From NCBI GenBank assembly GCA_026413765.1, contig JAOAKI010000001.1, forward strand, positions 70,325 through 134,324: a stretch of DNA of 64,000 nt, given 5' to 3'. Source of the DNA: Microcaldota archaeon. GTDB lineage: Archaea; Micrarchaeota; Micrarchaeia; Anstonellales; Anstonellaceae. A model generated the notes under the pieces. That model worked only from the letters and a program-made list of their open reading frames with translations, did not search any database and was not told the DNA's origin. Each line of letters begins with the position of its first letter. Positions within the stretch are counted from its first letter, which is position 1. Below are positions 35,497-43,581 of this stretch, piece after piece. Both the position numbers and the translations under genes were made by a program.

Positions 35497-36405
35497 CTAT
35501 GACATCAATTCAAGCAGCTTTTTTAGGTCTGACACGTTCACAATCGGCTTGCCATAAGCTTCAGTGTCTTCATCTATCCTTGGGCATGCAGTGTTGATGT
35601 AAGCTTCGAAACTCATGAAATTGGCAAGCGATATCGGTGAAAATTCGTTTGCCACCAAAAGGACAGCGGTCCTGCCTTTTTTCTCAAGCATTCTTTTTGC
35701 CAGCACTGCTGCGGCCAAGTTCATCTGCCCGCTTTTTGTCGATATCAATACTCCAAATGTTTTTGCTTGCGAGGCTGCAATCAGAGCCGCCTTCTTCTTC
35801 CTCTCCAGCCTCTCTATTTCGCCTGTTATATCATATGCGTCATTCAGATGAGGATCTAGGCAAATCACTCTTTTGCCGACTATTCCGGTTGGGTGAAATT
35901 TTCCACCACCAAAATATATTACTGTGTCAACGCCTTCCACCATAGCCGCTTGTGTGTCGCATCCAAGAATTTGACCTGGCTGCTTTACATGCGGGCCACC
36001 TTTTTTCATGACCACCTGGATGCCCTCTACCTCTAGCTTCTTTTTGAGCACTTTTGCGTTGTTTAAGTGCTGTATAGGAAACACAAGTGCAACTTTCTTT
36101 GCGCCAACTTTTGCCAGCAACTCTAAAGCCTTTGCGATTGCCTTCTGAAACTTCACCCAATCAATGTCCAAAAAATAAGGGCGGTATTCGATTTGGATGC
36201 TTGTCTTGACTTTAGAAAATTCAGCATGCCCAAAATGGATTATTTTGTCTGCTTTTATGTGCCTGGCTTCATCTACGCAAACATCGCATCCTCCAAAACA
36301 GGCAGATGCAGAAACGAAAACCTCGTGCCCTTCCATCGAAAGCTTTTTTGCCTCCTCAATTGCTTTTGCCTTTAATCCTTCTGGAAATTGGAGGATGATT
36401 CGCAT
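35497..36405 (-). CDS. dph2: Diphthamide biosynthesis protein Dph2 (Dph1/Dph2 family)
   Basis: The 302-residue protein has the cysteines that bind a [4Fe-4S] cluster for non-classical radical SAM chemistry: SACFGGCDVC, QILGCDTQAA and NTACPRIDED. It transfers a 3-amino-3-carboxypropyl group to the histidine of elongation factor 2. The archaeal enzyme works as a homodimer. The start is preceded by GAGATGA. FKBP and PEP synthase genes lie upstream on the same strand, so an operon is possible. Confidence 0.94.
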   Translation of the reverse strand: MRIILQFPEGLKAKAIEEAKKLSMEGHEVFVSASACFGGCDVCVDEARHIKADKIIHFGHAEFSKVKTSIQIEYRPYFLDIDWVKFQKAIAKALELLAKVGAKKVALVFPIQHLNNAKVLKKKLEVEGIQVVMKKGGPHVKQPGQILGCDTQAAMVEGVDTVIYFGGGKFHPTGIVGKRVICLDPHLNDAYDITGEIERLERKKKAALIAASQAKTFGVLISTKSGQMNLAAAVLAKRMLEKKGRTAVLLVANEFSPISLANFMSFEAYINTACPRIDEDTEAYGKPIVNVSDLKKLLELMS

Positions 36406-36411
36406 AGCATT

Positions 36412-36969
36412 TCATCTCTTGTCAACCCTCACGAGCTTTATCGTGTAGACAAGTGTCTTGCCTGCAAGCTCGTGGTTGAAGTCTACTGTGACTTTCCCAT
36501 CCTGGATAGCTGTTACGATGCCGGGCGCCCCACTGGCGGAATAGACGAAGCCGCCAACTTTTATGTCTTCTGCGTTTTCAAAGTTGTCTATCGGCAGTGT
36601 GGCAACAAGGCGCGGGTCCCACTCCCCATAGGCATCCTTTGGCTCTATTTTTACTGTCTTCACCTCTCCCTCTCTCATCCCAACCACTGCGTCTTCAAAC
36701 CCCTTTATTATCTGTCCGTCGCCTATCCGGAAAACAAGCTGCTCATATCTTTTTTGGGGAAGGCCAGCCTTTTGCGCTTCTGATGCGATGCTTGTGTCAA
36801 ATACTGTCCCATTTTCGAACATGCCTATGTAATCGACATGCACAATGTCCCCTCTGAGGGCTGTTTGGGCACCACTCAACACATCGCTTCTCATTACCTC
36901 GGTAGTAACTGGCAAATTTTGGCTCGAAGGGAGGCTAATGCATCCAAAGCCAAGCAGCAAAGTTGCCAT
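36412..36969 (-). CDS. FKBP-type peptidyl-prolyl isomerase, lipoprotein form
   Basis: The 185-residue protein has an FKBP domain with an inserted IF segment (SlyD-like). DIVHVDYIGMFENGTVFDTS, FRIGDGQIIKGFEDAVVGM and GEVKTVKIEPKDAYGEWDP are seen. The N-terminal MATLLLGFGCIS looks like a short lipoprotein signal with a Cys lipobox, so this isomerase is probably secreted and anchored outside. It sits 11 bases after ppsA and 6 bases before dph2. Confidence 0.88.
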   Translation of the reverse strand: MATLLLGFGCISLPSSQNLPVTTEVMRSDVLSGAQTALRGDIVHVDYIGMFENGTVFDTSIASEAQKAGLPQKRYEQLVFRIGDGQIIKGFEDAVVGMREGEVKTVKIEPKDAYGEWDPRLVATLPIDNFENAEDIKVGGFVYSASGAPGIVTAIQDGKVTVDFNHELAGKTLVYTIKLVRVDKR

Positions 36970-36980
36970 CAGCCAAAGGC

Positions 36981-39317
36981 TTATCCTCGCTCTTTCATTT
37001 CGGCCAATCTGCGCAGCATGACTTTCATTTCTGCGGATGCAACCACCCTCCTCGTCCTCTCAACAGCATCTGGATTGACAGAAATGGATGTTATTCCATA
37101 TTCTACCAATTTTTCCGCGAATTCTGGATAAACCGACGGCGCTTGGCCGCACAAAGAAACAGTGACATTCTTCTGATTGCACACCTTTATGACCCTCTCA
37201 ATCGCTCTCAATACAGCATCGTTGCGCTCGTCAAATCCTTCTGCAAGGGTAGCGTTGTCTCTGTCTATTCCCAATATCAGCTGCGTCAAATCGTTTGTGC
37301 CGATTGACACGCCGTCTATACCTTCGTCGCAGAATTTATCTATCAAAAACACAGTAGAAGGAACTTCAACCATTATCCAAAGCTTAAAGTCTCTTGTGTG
37401 ATGTATGCCATGCGCTTTCAGCATCTCTTTTATCGCACGCAGCTCCCCTATCCTCCTTACGAAAGGAAGCATCAGCCAAAGATTCTTCATTCCGAATTCA
37501 TCCCTGACTTTCTTTATCGCCTTCAGCTCAAGCGAAAAAACCTCGGGCTCTGCGATATATCTTGCGCAGCCTCTATATCCCATCATCGGATTAGCCTCAA
37601 TCGGCTCGAAATCCTCTCCCCCTTTCAAGTTCCGGTATTCATTCGTCTTGAAATCAGTGGCGCGATAGACAACCGGGCGCGGATAAAAGGCGGCAGCAAA
37701 AATTCTCAGGCTTTCTGCAAGCTTATCGATGAATTCCTGCTCTCTTTTTTCTTTTATCATTTTCTTTGGATGCTCTCCTATCTGACTTATCATGAATTCT
37801 GCCCGCAGCAGTCCCACCCCATCGCAAGGCAGCTTTGAGACCTTTTCAGCCAGCTCAACTTCGGCTAGATTCACATAAATCTTTGTGCCAGTCACAGGGA
37901 CTGACAGGCTTGGTGGCGAAGCCTCAAATCTTTCTGGCGCCTCTTCAGCCCCTATCTTCCTTTCAATTTCAACTTCGCCCTCATAAATTATCCCTCTTGT
38001 CGCGTCCACTGTCACCAGCTGGCCTTCCTTCAGCACTGTCGTTGCGTTTTTTGTGCCCACAATGCAGGGTATCCCCATCTCGCGCGATACAATTGCCGCA
38101 TGGCACGTCATTCCGCCAGAGTTCGTCACAATCGCCGCAGCCTTTTTCATGGCAGGCACAAAATCAGGAGTAGTCATTTCGGTGACCAGCACATCTCCCT
38201 TTTGCACGCGGCCAATTTCTTTAGGGCTTGCAAGAATCACTACTCTTCCCTTGCCTACACCGGGAGAGGCGCCAAGCCCTTTTGCCAAAATTTTTTTCTC
38301 AGCAACGCTTCCTTCTTCTGCTTTTCTCTGCGCTGGCTTTTCTTCAGCCAAAGCTGGGGACTTCACTTTCAGAGTAGTGATCGGCCGAGACTGCACTATA
38401 TATGTCTTCCCTTCTGCAATTGCCCATTCTATGTCCTGTGGCTTTCCATAGTGCTGCTCAATCTTTTTTGCAAGCGAGGCAAGCTCAATTATCTGCATGT
38501 CCGTTATCTTTTGTTTTTCCTGCATCTCTTCGCGGACATCCACTTTCGTGTTTTGGTCATTTACTTTCGCAATCATCCATGTCTGCTTTGCAATTTCTTT
38601 TCTTTTTATCTCCAAATTCCTCTTATCGACAATGTACCTGTCGGGCGTGACCGAGCCGGAAACTACTATTTCTCCTAGGCCGTATGCCGCCTCAATCGCA
38701 ATCTCGTTCCAATCCTGGCTTACAGGGTCAACGCTGAACATCACTCCTGCCTTTTCAGATTGCACCATCAGCTGCACGACAGCAGCAAGCCCAACTTTCA
38801 AATGGTCGAATTTGTTTGTAGTTCTGTAATAGATTGAGCGTGGCTCAAACAAGCTTGCCCAGCATTCTTTTACCATTTGCACGCAATCTTCCGCTCCCTT
38901 TACGTTCAAGAATGAAGACTGCTGCCCTGCAAAAGACGCCTCTGGCAGATCCTCTGCTGTTGCAGAGCTTCTGACTGCCACAAAAGGCTCTTTGCCTGGC
39001 TGGAGGCTTCGGTATGCATTTATTATCTCGTTCCTTATGTTCTGCGGGATTTCTCCTCCCAATATGCTGCTTTTGATCATCTGTGAAGCCTTTGCAAGCT
39101 GCTCACTGTTTTCCACATCCAAATCGGTGGTAACCTCCTTTATCACCTGGTCAATCTTGTTGTGCCTAATGAATGAGAAGTATGCAGCCGAAGTCACTAC
39201 AAAGCCGTTTGGCACAGGGAACCCAGCAAAAGTCATCTCTCCGAGGTTTGCTCCCTTCCCTCCGACTTCTGCCAGATTCTCCTTCCTTATTTCCGAAAAC
39301 CACATTATGTTTTTCAT
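36981..39317 (-). CDS. ppsA: Phosphoenolpyruvate synthase (pyruvate, water dikinase)
   Basis: The 778-residue enzyme makes PEP from pyruvate using both high-energy bonds of ATP. It has an N-terminal PPDK ATP-binding domain (EVGGKGANLGEM, VAVRSSATAEDLPEASFAGQ), a swivelling His domain (GGMTCHAAIVSREMGIPCIVG, with phospho-histidine) and a C-terminal barrel with SLCGQAPS and IGTNDLTQLILGIDRD. Start: ATG at 39317 with GGGGTGGGCAAA before it; a GTG at 39326 lies in that binding site. It leads a likely ppsA-FKBP-dph2 operon. Confidence 0.96.
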   Translation of the reverse strand: MKNIMWFSEIRKENLAEVGGKGANLGEMTFAGFPVPNGFVVTSAAYFSFIRHNKIDQVIKEVTTDLDVENSEQLAKASQMIKSSILGGEIPQNIRNEIINAYRSLQPGKEPFVAVRSSATAEDLPEASFAGQQSSFLNVKGAEDCVQMVKECWASLFEPRSIYYRTTNKFDHLKVGLAAVVQLMVQSEKAGVMFSVDPVSQDWNEIAIEAAYGLGEIVVSGSVTPDRYIVDKRNLEIKRKEIAKQTWMIAKVNDQNTKVDVREEMQEKQKITDMQIIELASLAKKIEQHYGKPQDIEWAIAEGKTYIVQSRPITTLKVKSPALAEEKPAQRKAEEGSVAEKKILAKGLGASPGVGKGRVVILASPKEIGRVQKGDVLVTEMTTPDFVPAMKKAAAIVTNSGGMTCHAAIVSREMGIPCIVGTKNATTVLKEGQLVTVDATRGIIYEGEVEIERKIGAEEAPERFEASPPSLSVPVTGTKIYVNLAEVELAEKVSKLPCDGVGLLRAEFMISQIGEHPKKMIKEKREQEFIDKLAESLRIFAAAFYPRPVVYRATDFKTNEYRNLKGGEDFEPIEANPMMGYRGCARYIAEPEVFSLELKAIKKVRDEFGMKNLWLMLPFVRRIGELRAIKEMLKAHGIHHTRDFKLWIMVEVPSTVFLIDKFCDEGIDGVSIGTNDLTQLILGIDRDNATLAEGFDERNDAVLRAIERVIKVCNQKNVTVSLCGQAPSVYPEFAEKLVEYGITSISVNPDAVERTRRVVASAEMKVMLRRLAEMKERG

Positions 39318-39400
39318 TTTGCCCACCCCAATGCTTGGCAGCTACGCATTTACCACTCGCTATAAGTATTAAAAGGTTATGAAGTTGAAAATAAAGTGAA

Positions 39401-39532
39401 GGGCCCGTAACTCAGCTTGGCCTAGAGTGTCTGGCTTTTATGCCAAATCTTTCCAGGCGCAAAGGCACCAGAAAGTCGTGGGTTCTGAAAAATCAGTTTA
39501 AGGTTTTTCGCCCAAAAATCCCACCGGGCCCG
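39401..39532 (+). tRNA. tRNA-Lys (TTT) with two introns
   Basis: Exons fold as acceptor GGGCCCG/CGGGCCC, D-stem ACTC/GAGT, anticodon stem TCTGG/CCAGA, variable AAGTC, T-stem GTGGG/CCCAC. Intron 1 (39441-39466, 26 bases) splits the anticodon loop after position 37 (CTTTTA|...|A). Intron 2 (39486-39515, 30 bases) splits the T-loop between positions 56 and 57 (TTC|...|AAAT). In both, cleavage after the second base of a three-base bulge restores the tRNA. Intron 1 has helix CTTT/AAAG. Intron 2 has helix GGGT/GCCC and an 8-pair hairpin. TTTTTT follows the gene. Confidence 0.9.
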
Positions 39533-39552
39533 TTTTTTGAAAGAGGGTGGCA

Positions 39553-40335
39553 ATGGTATCTCGGTTGGCGCAGCTTTTTGTTGAGGCAGTGAAAAACAAC
39601 TGTCAAGGCGAAATTGCTATCTTGTTTTCTGGCGGCCTTGACAGCACTTCAATCGCAACTGTTGCAAAGCAATTCACTACTCCGCTTTTGGTGACTGCTG
39701 GCCTGGAAGGCAGCCAAGATCTGGAGGCAGCCAAGGCTATCGCCAATGAGCTGGGCCTTCCGCACAAAGCGGTTGTGCTCTCTGAAGAAGAAATAATCAA
39801 GGTGTATAAAAAGTGCTACAAAATAAGGAAAGGGAACCTTCTGGAAGTGGAGCTGATGGTTCCTGTTTACTCTTGCTGTCGCGAGGCGGCTCGCGCCGGA
39901 AAATGGAAGATATTGTCAGGGTCTGGCGCAGAAGAGCTCTTTATAGGATACAACAGGTATTTCAAATATCGTCCATCAGAGTTGCAAAAAATTTTGGAAG
40001 AAGAGCTCAAAAACCTGCCTCTCAAAGATTGTGAATCACAAAATTTGATAGCCAAGCATTTTGGCATGTCTGCAGCTTTTCCTTTTCTTTATCCTCCATT
40101 TGTGGATGAGGTGCTCAAAACTCCAATATCTGAGAGGCTTGGGACGCTTGCCAACAAAAAGCCCCTTCTTCGCAAAATTGCAGCCGAGCTTGGTGTGCCG
40201 CAAGCGGCAATCGATCGCAAGAAGAAAGCAATGCAATATGGATCTGGAGTGCACAAAATCCTTCTCAAAAATATCGAAAAGATAGAAGAAGAGCTTAAGA
40301 TAGACGAAGAACTGAAAAAAAGGAGAAAAAGGTAA
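39553..40335 (+). CDS. Asparagine synthase-like PP-loop ATPase without glutaminase domain
   Basis: The 260-residue protein is an N-type ATP pyrophosphatase domain (ILFSGGLDSTSIAT, SGSGAEELFIGYNRYF, FPFLYPPFVDEVL) like the C-terminal half of AsnB. It lacks the N-terminal Cys2 glutamine amidotransferase. It may use free ammonia or a partner amidase, or may ligate another substrate. ATG at 39553 is preceded by GAGGGTGGCA. It begins about 20 bases after tRNA-Lys, and may be transcribed with it unless the T-run stops it. Confidence 0.85.
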   Translation: MVSRLAQLFVEAVKNNCQGEIAILFSGGLDSTSIATVAKQFTTPLLVTAGLEGSQDLEAAKAIANELGLPHKAVVLSEEEIIKVYKKCYKIRKGNLLEVELMVPVYSCCREAARAGKWKILSGSGAEELFIGYNRYFKYRPSELQKILEEELKNLPLKDCESQNLIAKHFGMSAAFPFLYPPFVDEVLKTPISERLGTLANKKPLLRKIAAELGVPQAAIDRKKKAMQYGSGVHKILLKNIEKIEEELKIDEELKKRRKR

Positions 40336-40350
40336 GGCTGCCGCCTTTTT
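40326..40350. terminator. Hairpin at the 3' end of the asparagine-synthase-like gene
   Basis: AAAAAGG and CCTTTTT flank an 11-base loop that covers the stop codon region. On the plus strand the stem ends in five T residues, fitting a termination signal. Confidence 0.5.
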
Positions 40351-40393
40351 CAGCTCTCCACACAGCGCCTGCGGCTTTTCCGGATTTTTTTCT

Positions 40394-41192
40394 TCACAAA
40401 ACTACCTCTTTGCAGAACTCATTTATGAAAGGAAGGCAGCCCAAAAAGCCTCTTGAAGCATCCACCATTATGGTCCTGATACCTGCTTTATCTCCTGCCA
40501 TGCGGTCGGATTCTTTGTCGCCCACGAAGACCGCTTGATCGGGAAGGCACCTGCAGCTTTTGGATGGCAAACAGAAGCATCTGCGGAGAAGGCTTGGGCT
40601 CAGCGTCATCCAAGCTCATTATCACTGAGATGTGCTGCAAAGCGCCAATCGCCTCCAAGATGGCCATGGCTGCGGATTTTACGCGGCTGGTCGCCACTCC
40701 CAATCTGAACCTTTTCGCTAGAATTGGAATTGCCCCGGATATTACGGTTGGCTCCACTTGATGAAGGGTGGCATTTGTGGCACTTATAAAGCTGCTGTAA
40801 AGATCCAAAAGCAAGTCTGGCTTGTGGCTCAAATCTGGGCAAGCAGCAAGCAGGATGCTTCTTAGATCGTGCCCATTCAAAACTGCTATTCTTGCTTGGA
40901 TATCTGTTATCGCAATTCTCTTGCTCTCGAGCGTTTTTTTCAAGGCATTTGCAGTAAGCGCGCTAGTATTCACAAGCACTCCGTCAATGTCAAATATTAT
41001 CGCCTCGATGTTATTTTTTTGTGAGATGACGTTTATGCCATGGCTGTTTTGTAGGGTCACCTCTATGTTATGGCTGTTTTGTGGGGAGCGAAGCAGTACT
41101 ATCCCTTCTACCATTGGTGGAAGAGTGTGTCTCCAAGCTTTTTTGAGATGTCTGTGGGGAGCTGCCTGGCGGATGAGGGCTGCATCAGCCAT
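40394..41192 (-). pseudogene. HAD-family hydrolase with a single-base frameshift
   Basis: An HAD phosphatase is read in two frames. The 5' frame carries IEAIIFDIDGVLVNTS, GVATSR and EPKPSPQMLLFAIQKLQV. The remainder, PDQAVFVGDKESDRMAGDKAGIRTIMVDA, lies in another frame from about 40547 to 40394. One extra base in GGGAAGG (40541-40547) explains it. Restoring it would give a normal PGMB-like or glycolate-phosphatase-type enzyme. The N-terminal 50 residues before the DIDGVL motif are unlike HAD proteins and include two 19-base direct repeats. It may be an assembly error or a decaying gene. The start overlaps the HTH gene. Confidence 0.75.
41034..41082. repeat. Two 19-base direct repeats with 30-base spacing
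   Basis: The units at 41034-41052 and 41064-41082 read TATGCCATGGCTGTTTTGT and TATGTTATGGCTGTTTTGT, 17 of 19 identical. They lie in the odd N-terminal extension of the HAD gene. Confidence 0.7.
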
Positions 41193-41385
41193 TTGCATCT
41201 CCTCCCCTAATCTGCCTGCAAAGGGCTCGCCACACAGTCATATGGGAAACGCCGATTAAGCGGGCAACTTCCCTTATTGGAATTCCTTCTGTCAGATGCA
41301 GCCGGACTACTTCATCCAGCTGATTTTGAGAAAGCTTTAGCGGTCTTCCGCGCAAAGCCTTGCGTACACAACCTGATTTATCCAT
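41185..41385 (-). CDS. Small HTH protein (resolvase-type helix-turn-helix)
   Basis: From the ATG at 41385, just after an excellent GAGGTGAGAAT ribosome binding site, the product has 66 residues. The core GRPLKLSQNQLDEVVRLH...IREVARLIGVSHMTVWRAL is a helix-turn-helix like those of Hin/resolvase DNA-binding domains. No catalytic domain follows, so it is a stand-alone DNA-binding protein. Its stop overlaps the start of the HAD gene. Confidence 0.75.
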   Translation of the reverse strand: MDKSGCVRKALRGRPLKLSQNQLDEVVRLHLTEGIPIREVARLIGVSHMTVWRALCRQIRGGDANG

Positions 41386-41660
41386 ATTCTCACCTCTATG
41401 TTTGTTCACCCAAGCATTGCGGAAAAAAAGAGGCAAGCTAAGGGTATTGTCAGGGAGCATGCGCAACTTGCCAAATCACGCAGGCTCGGGCTTTAGCGCC
41501 AATAAAAAGCAAAAGAAGAAGCTAGGCTAGCATGCAGAAGACACTGTCTATTTTTGTTGCCAGCCAATATGCCAACACCTTTGATTGCGCAAATATGCCC
41601 AAAGCTGTATTTATTTGTATGTAACAATTTTCCAATTAAGCTGACTGCTGACGCTTTGCT

Positions 41661-41912
41661 TTACCCCCATCCCCGCAGGTAGTATTTATCCTCTGCAGTA
41701 AGCTCCCAGTCTTCCTTTTCCTTGGGGCTTTTCTTGGCATGCTTTTCATCCTGCTGGCTTTTCTTTTCCGCAAGCACCAAGCTGTCAAGCATCGGGGCTT
41801 TGGAAAGCAAGCCATTATTTTTGCATCCGGGCTGCTGGTTTTCATGCTGCCCGTTTTGCACAACATTCTTTTCCTGTACTCCGCATCTGACAACATTTTT
41901 TTGGACGCTCAT
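41661..41912 (-). CDS. Small hydrophilic hypothetical protein
   Basis: The 83-residue ORF has a good GAGGTGTTTT before the ATG, the only reason to prefer it over the ORF on the other strand. The protein is charged and Gln/Lys-rich with a short internal repeat (VQKNVV and VQEKNVV) and ends WELTAEDKYYLRGWG. No family is recognised. Around it, 41386-41660 and 41913-42167 hold no gene that I can support. Confidence 0.5.
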   Translation of the reverse strand: MSVQKNVVRCGVQEKNVVQNGQHENQQPGCKNNGLLSKAPMLDSLVLAEKKSQQDEKHAKKSPKEKEDWELTAEDKYYLRGWG

Positions 41913-42167
41913 AAAACACCTCTTTTATCTCTTTTCATTTTGATTTCTCAAAGCGCAAAAAACAAAGGAAACTTCTGCTCCTTTGATTTTCAGGCCCCTC
42001 AAGCCACTTGCCAGGCAACCCAAGGGGGAAAATCAGCTAAAAGCAAAAAAGTCAAAAAAGTAGCCAAAATCGAAGGAAGAAAGCAACTGCAGATTTATCG
42101 AAGGTCTGTGCATATCAATTACTGTTTATTCATGAAATAGTTTTTAAACTCATAGCTTATTTTCGTT

Positions 42168-42830
42168 TCACTTTCTTTTTGCGCAGACAAACAAGTGCTC
42201 AAGATCATAGGGCGCCAAATCAATTTTCTCCTCGACCTCAAGCTCTTGTGATATCTTGCCTACAAATTCGTCAAAAATTCTTTTCGGGTCCTTGGAAATA
42301 TCTATGCTTTGGGACTTTATTGCAACCATCACCCAGCCTTCTTTTCTCAGAAATCGCCTGACATTTTTCAAAAGTATCTCGTCTTGGTCGGGTTGTGCGA
42401 CATCCTGATAAATCACATCTACTTGCTGCGCAATCTGCATCGCATACTCCCCTGGCTGCCTTGCATCACCCATGATTGGGAGCATATTTTCGCGCTGTTC
42501 GCAAACACCTATCAATTGGCGCATTGGGCGCTGGGCAAATTCAACGCAATACACTGTCCCTTCTTTTCCTACTATATCCGAGACATGCGACGCGGTCGTC
42601 CCAGTTGATGCTCCCAAATAAAGGACAGAAACGCCTGGCTTTATGGGCATGAACCTCAACCCCTTGTGTATAGCTGCCCCAAGCTTGCTCCTATAAATGT
42701 CCCACAGCCTATATTCCTGCCCCCCAAAGCTGACAAGCTTTTCATCATAGACCTTTGCGCCTGGCACGAGATTCTTAGTTGCAAGCCTGCCGTCTATTTT
42801 GTATACTCCAGGGAATTTTTCCTCTATCAT
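42168..42830 (-). CDS. flpA: Fibrillarin-like rRNA/tRNA 2'-O-methyltransferase
   Basis: The 220-residue protein has the SAM-binding motif VLYLGASTGTTASHVSDIV, then VYCVEFAQRPMRQL, MGDARQP, and VDVIYQDVAQPDQ, WVMVAIKSQSID with the catalytic Lys. With Nop5 and L7Ae it forms the C/D box sRNP. Nop5 is not adjacent here. The ATG follows AGAGGAGTCACAA. tRNA-Arg lies 18 bases upstream on the same strand. Confidence 0.97.
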   Translation of the reverse strand: MIEEKFPGVYKIDGRLATKNLVPGAKVYDEKLVSFGGQEYRLWDIYRSKLGAAIHKGLRFMPIKPGVSVLYLGASTGTTASHVSDIVGKEGTVYCVEFAQRPMRQLIGVCEQRENMLPIMGDARQPGEYAMQIAQQVDVIYQDVAQPDQDEILLKNVRRFLRKEGWVMVAIKSQSIDISKDPKRIFDEFVGKISQELEVEEKIDLAPYDLEHLFVCAKRK

Positions 42831-42848
42831 TTGTGACTCCTCTAAAAG

Positions 42849-42936
42849 CGGGACCGGTGAGATTTGAACTCACGACCTTCACCTTCCCCCTTTTCATTAG
42901 GAGAGTGCCGCTCTATCCAAACTGAGCTACGGTCCC
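42849..42936 (-). tRNA. tRNA-Arg (CCT) with a 13-base intron
   Basis: On the minus strand: acceptor GGGACCG/CGGTCCC, D-stem GCTC/GAGC, T-stem GTGAG/CTCAC, T-loop TTCAAAT. The anticodon loop is CTCCTA then A38, with the anticodon CCT, split by ATGAAAAGGGGGA at 42885-42897. CTCC can pair with GGGG of the intron. The anticodon stem GCACT/GGTGA has one mismatch at 27-43 and a T-G pair. A class II reading without intron does not give a foldable arm. Confidence 0.75.
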
Positions 42937-42991
42937 CTCATTTCACCTTTTCATCCAAACCATCTTTAAATGTATTGCAAGATAGCTATTT

Positions 42992-43579
42992 ATGATGCCA
43001 AAGCTGCCATATTTTCTTTTGCTTTTTGCTCTGATAGGGCTTAATGCCCTGATTTTTCTTACTGCTTTTCTTGCAGCGCAAGGCAATGACCTTGCGCACC
43101 ATCTCTATTTTCTCTTTTCTCCCAGTTGCCATCAGCTTACAAGCCGCTCGCTTTGCCTTTTCAAGTACGATGCAAGCGAAAGATGGGAGCTTGCAGACTG
43201 CCTACCAGTCAGCAGATTCTCCCCATCAAAGGCAAATGTTGTTTTTTACCCAGAAAAAACCGGCTTCAAGCTTCCAGTTTGCAGCAGGGATGCCGCAATA
43301 TACCTTTTCATGCTTGTTGGGGCGCTGCTGCTTCCTTTTTTCCGAAGCATTGAAAGCAAAGCCTGGCCAAACAAATTGATATTGCTTGCCGCCGCCATCC
43401 CAATAGGAATAGATGGCACAGGCCAGTTTCTTGGGCTGTGGGAAAGCACAAATGCGGTCCGTATTGCCACAGGAGCGCTTATAGGATTCGTCTTGCCATT
43501 TTTTATACTGCCGATACTGAACGCTTTATTTTCGGACTTTCTTTTTTCTAGGAAAAAACACGAAAAGAAAAGGCACTAA
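42992..43579 (+). CDS. DUF2085-family membrane protein
   Basis: The 195-residue protein has about four membrane segments and the family motifs SCHQLTSRSLCLF, LPVCSRDAAIYLFMLVGALLLPF and PIGIDGTGQFLGLWESTNAVRIATGALIGF. The Cys-His-Gln and Cys-Ser-Arg motifs could bind a metal or take part in disulfides. Function is unknown. An alternative ATG is 3 bases in. It converges on secD with a gap of 2 bases. Confidence 0.88.
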   Translation: MMPKLPYFLLLFALIGLNALIFLTAFLAAQGNDLAHHLYFLFSPSCHQLTSRSLCLFKYDASERWELADCLPVSRFSPSKANVVFYPEKTGFKLPVCSRDAAIYLFMLVGALLLPFFRSIESKAWPNKLILLAAAIPIGIDGTGQFLGLWESTNAVRIATGALIGFVLPFFILPILNALFSDFLFSRKKHEKKRH

Positions 43580-43581
43580 CC

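Noticed and set aside
41467-41660. Possible small RNA between the HTH gene and the small protein
   Set aside because: No convincing stem structure, box motif or promoter could be seen.
41739-42140. 133-codon plus-strand ORF opposite the small hypothetical protein
   Set aside because: No ribosome binding site and mixed hydrophobic/basic composition; the minus-strand ORF has GAGGTG at the right distance.
42849-42936. Reading tRNA-Arg as a class II tRNA (Leu or Ser) without an intron
   Set aside because: The extra bases do not form a variable arm, whereas an intron at 37/38 leaves an Arg CCT loop.
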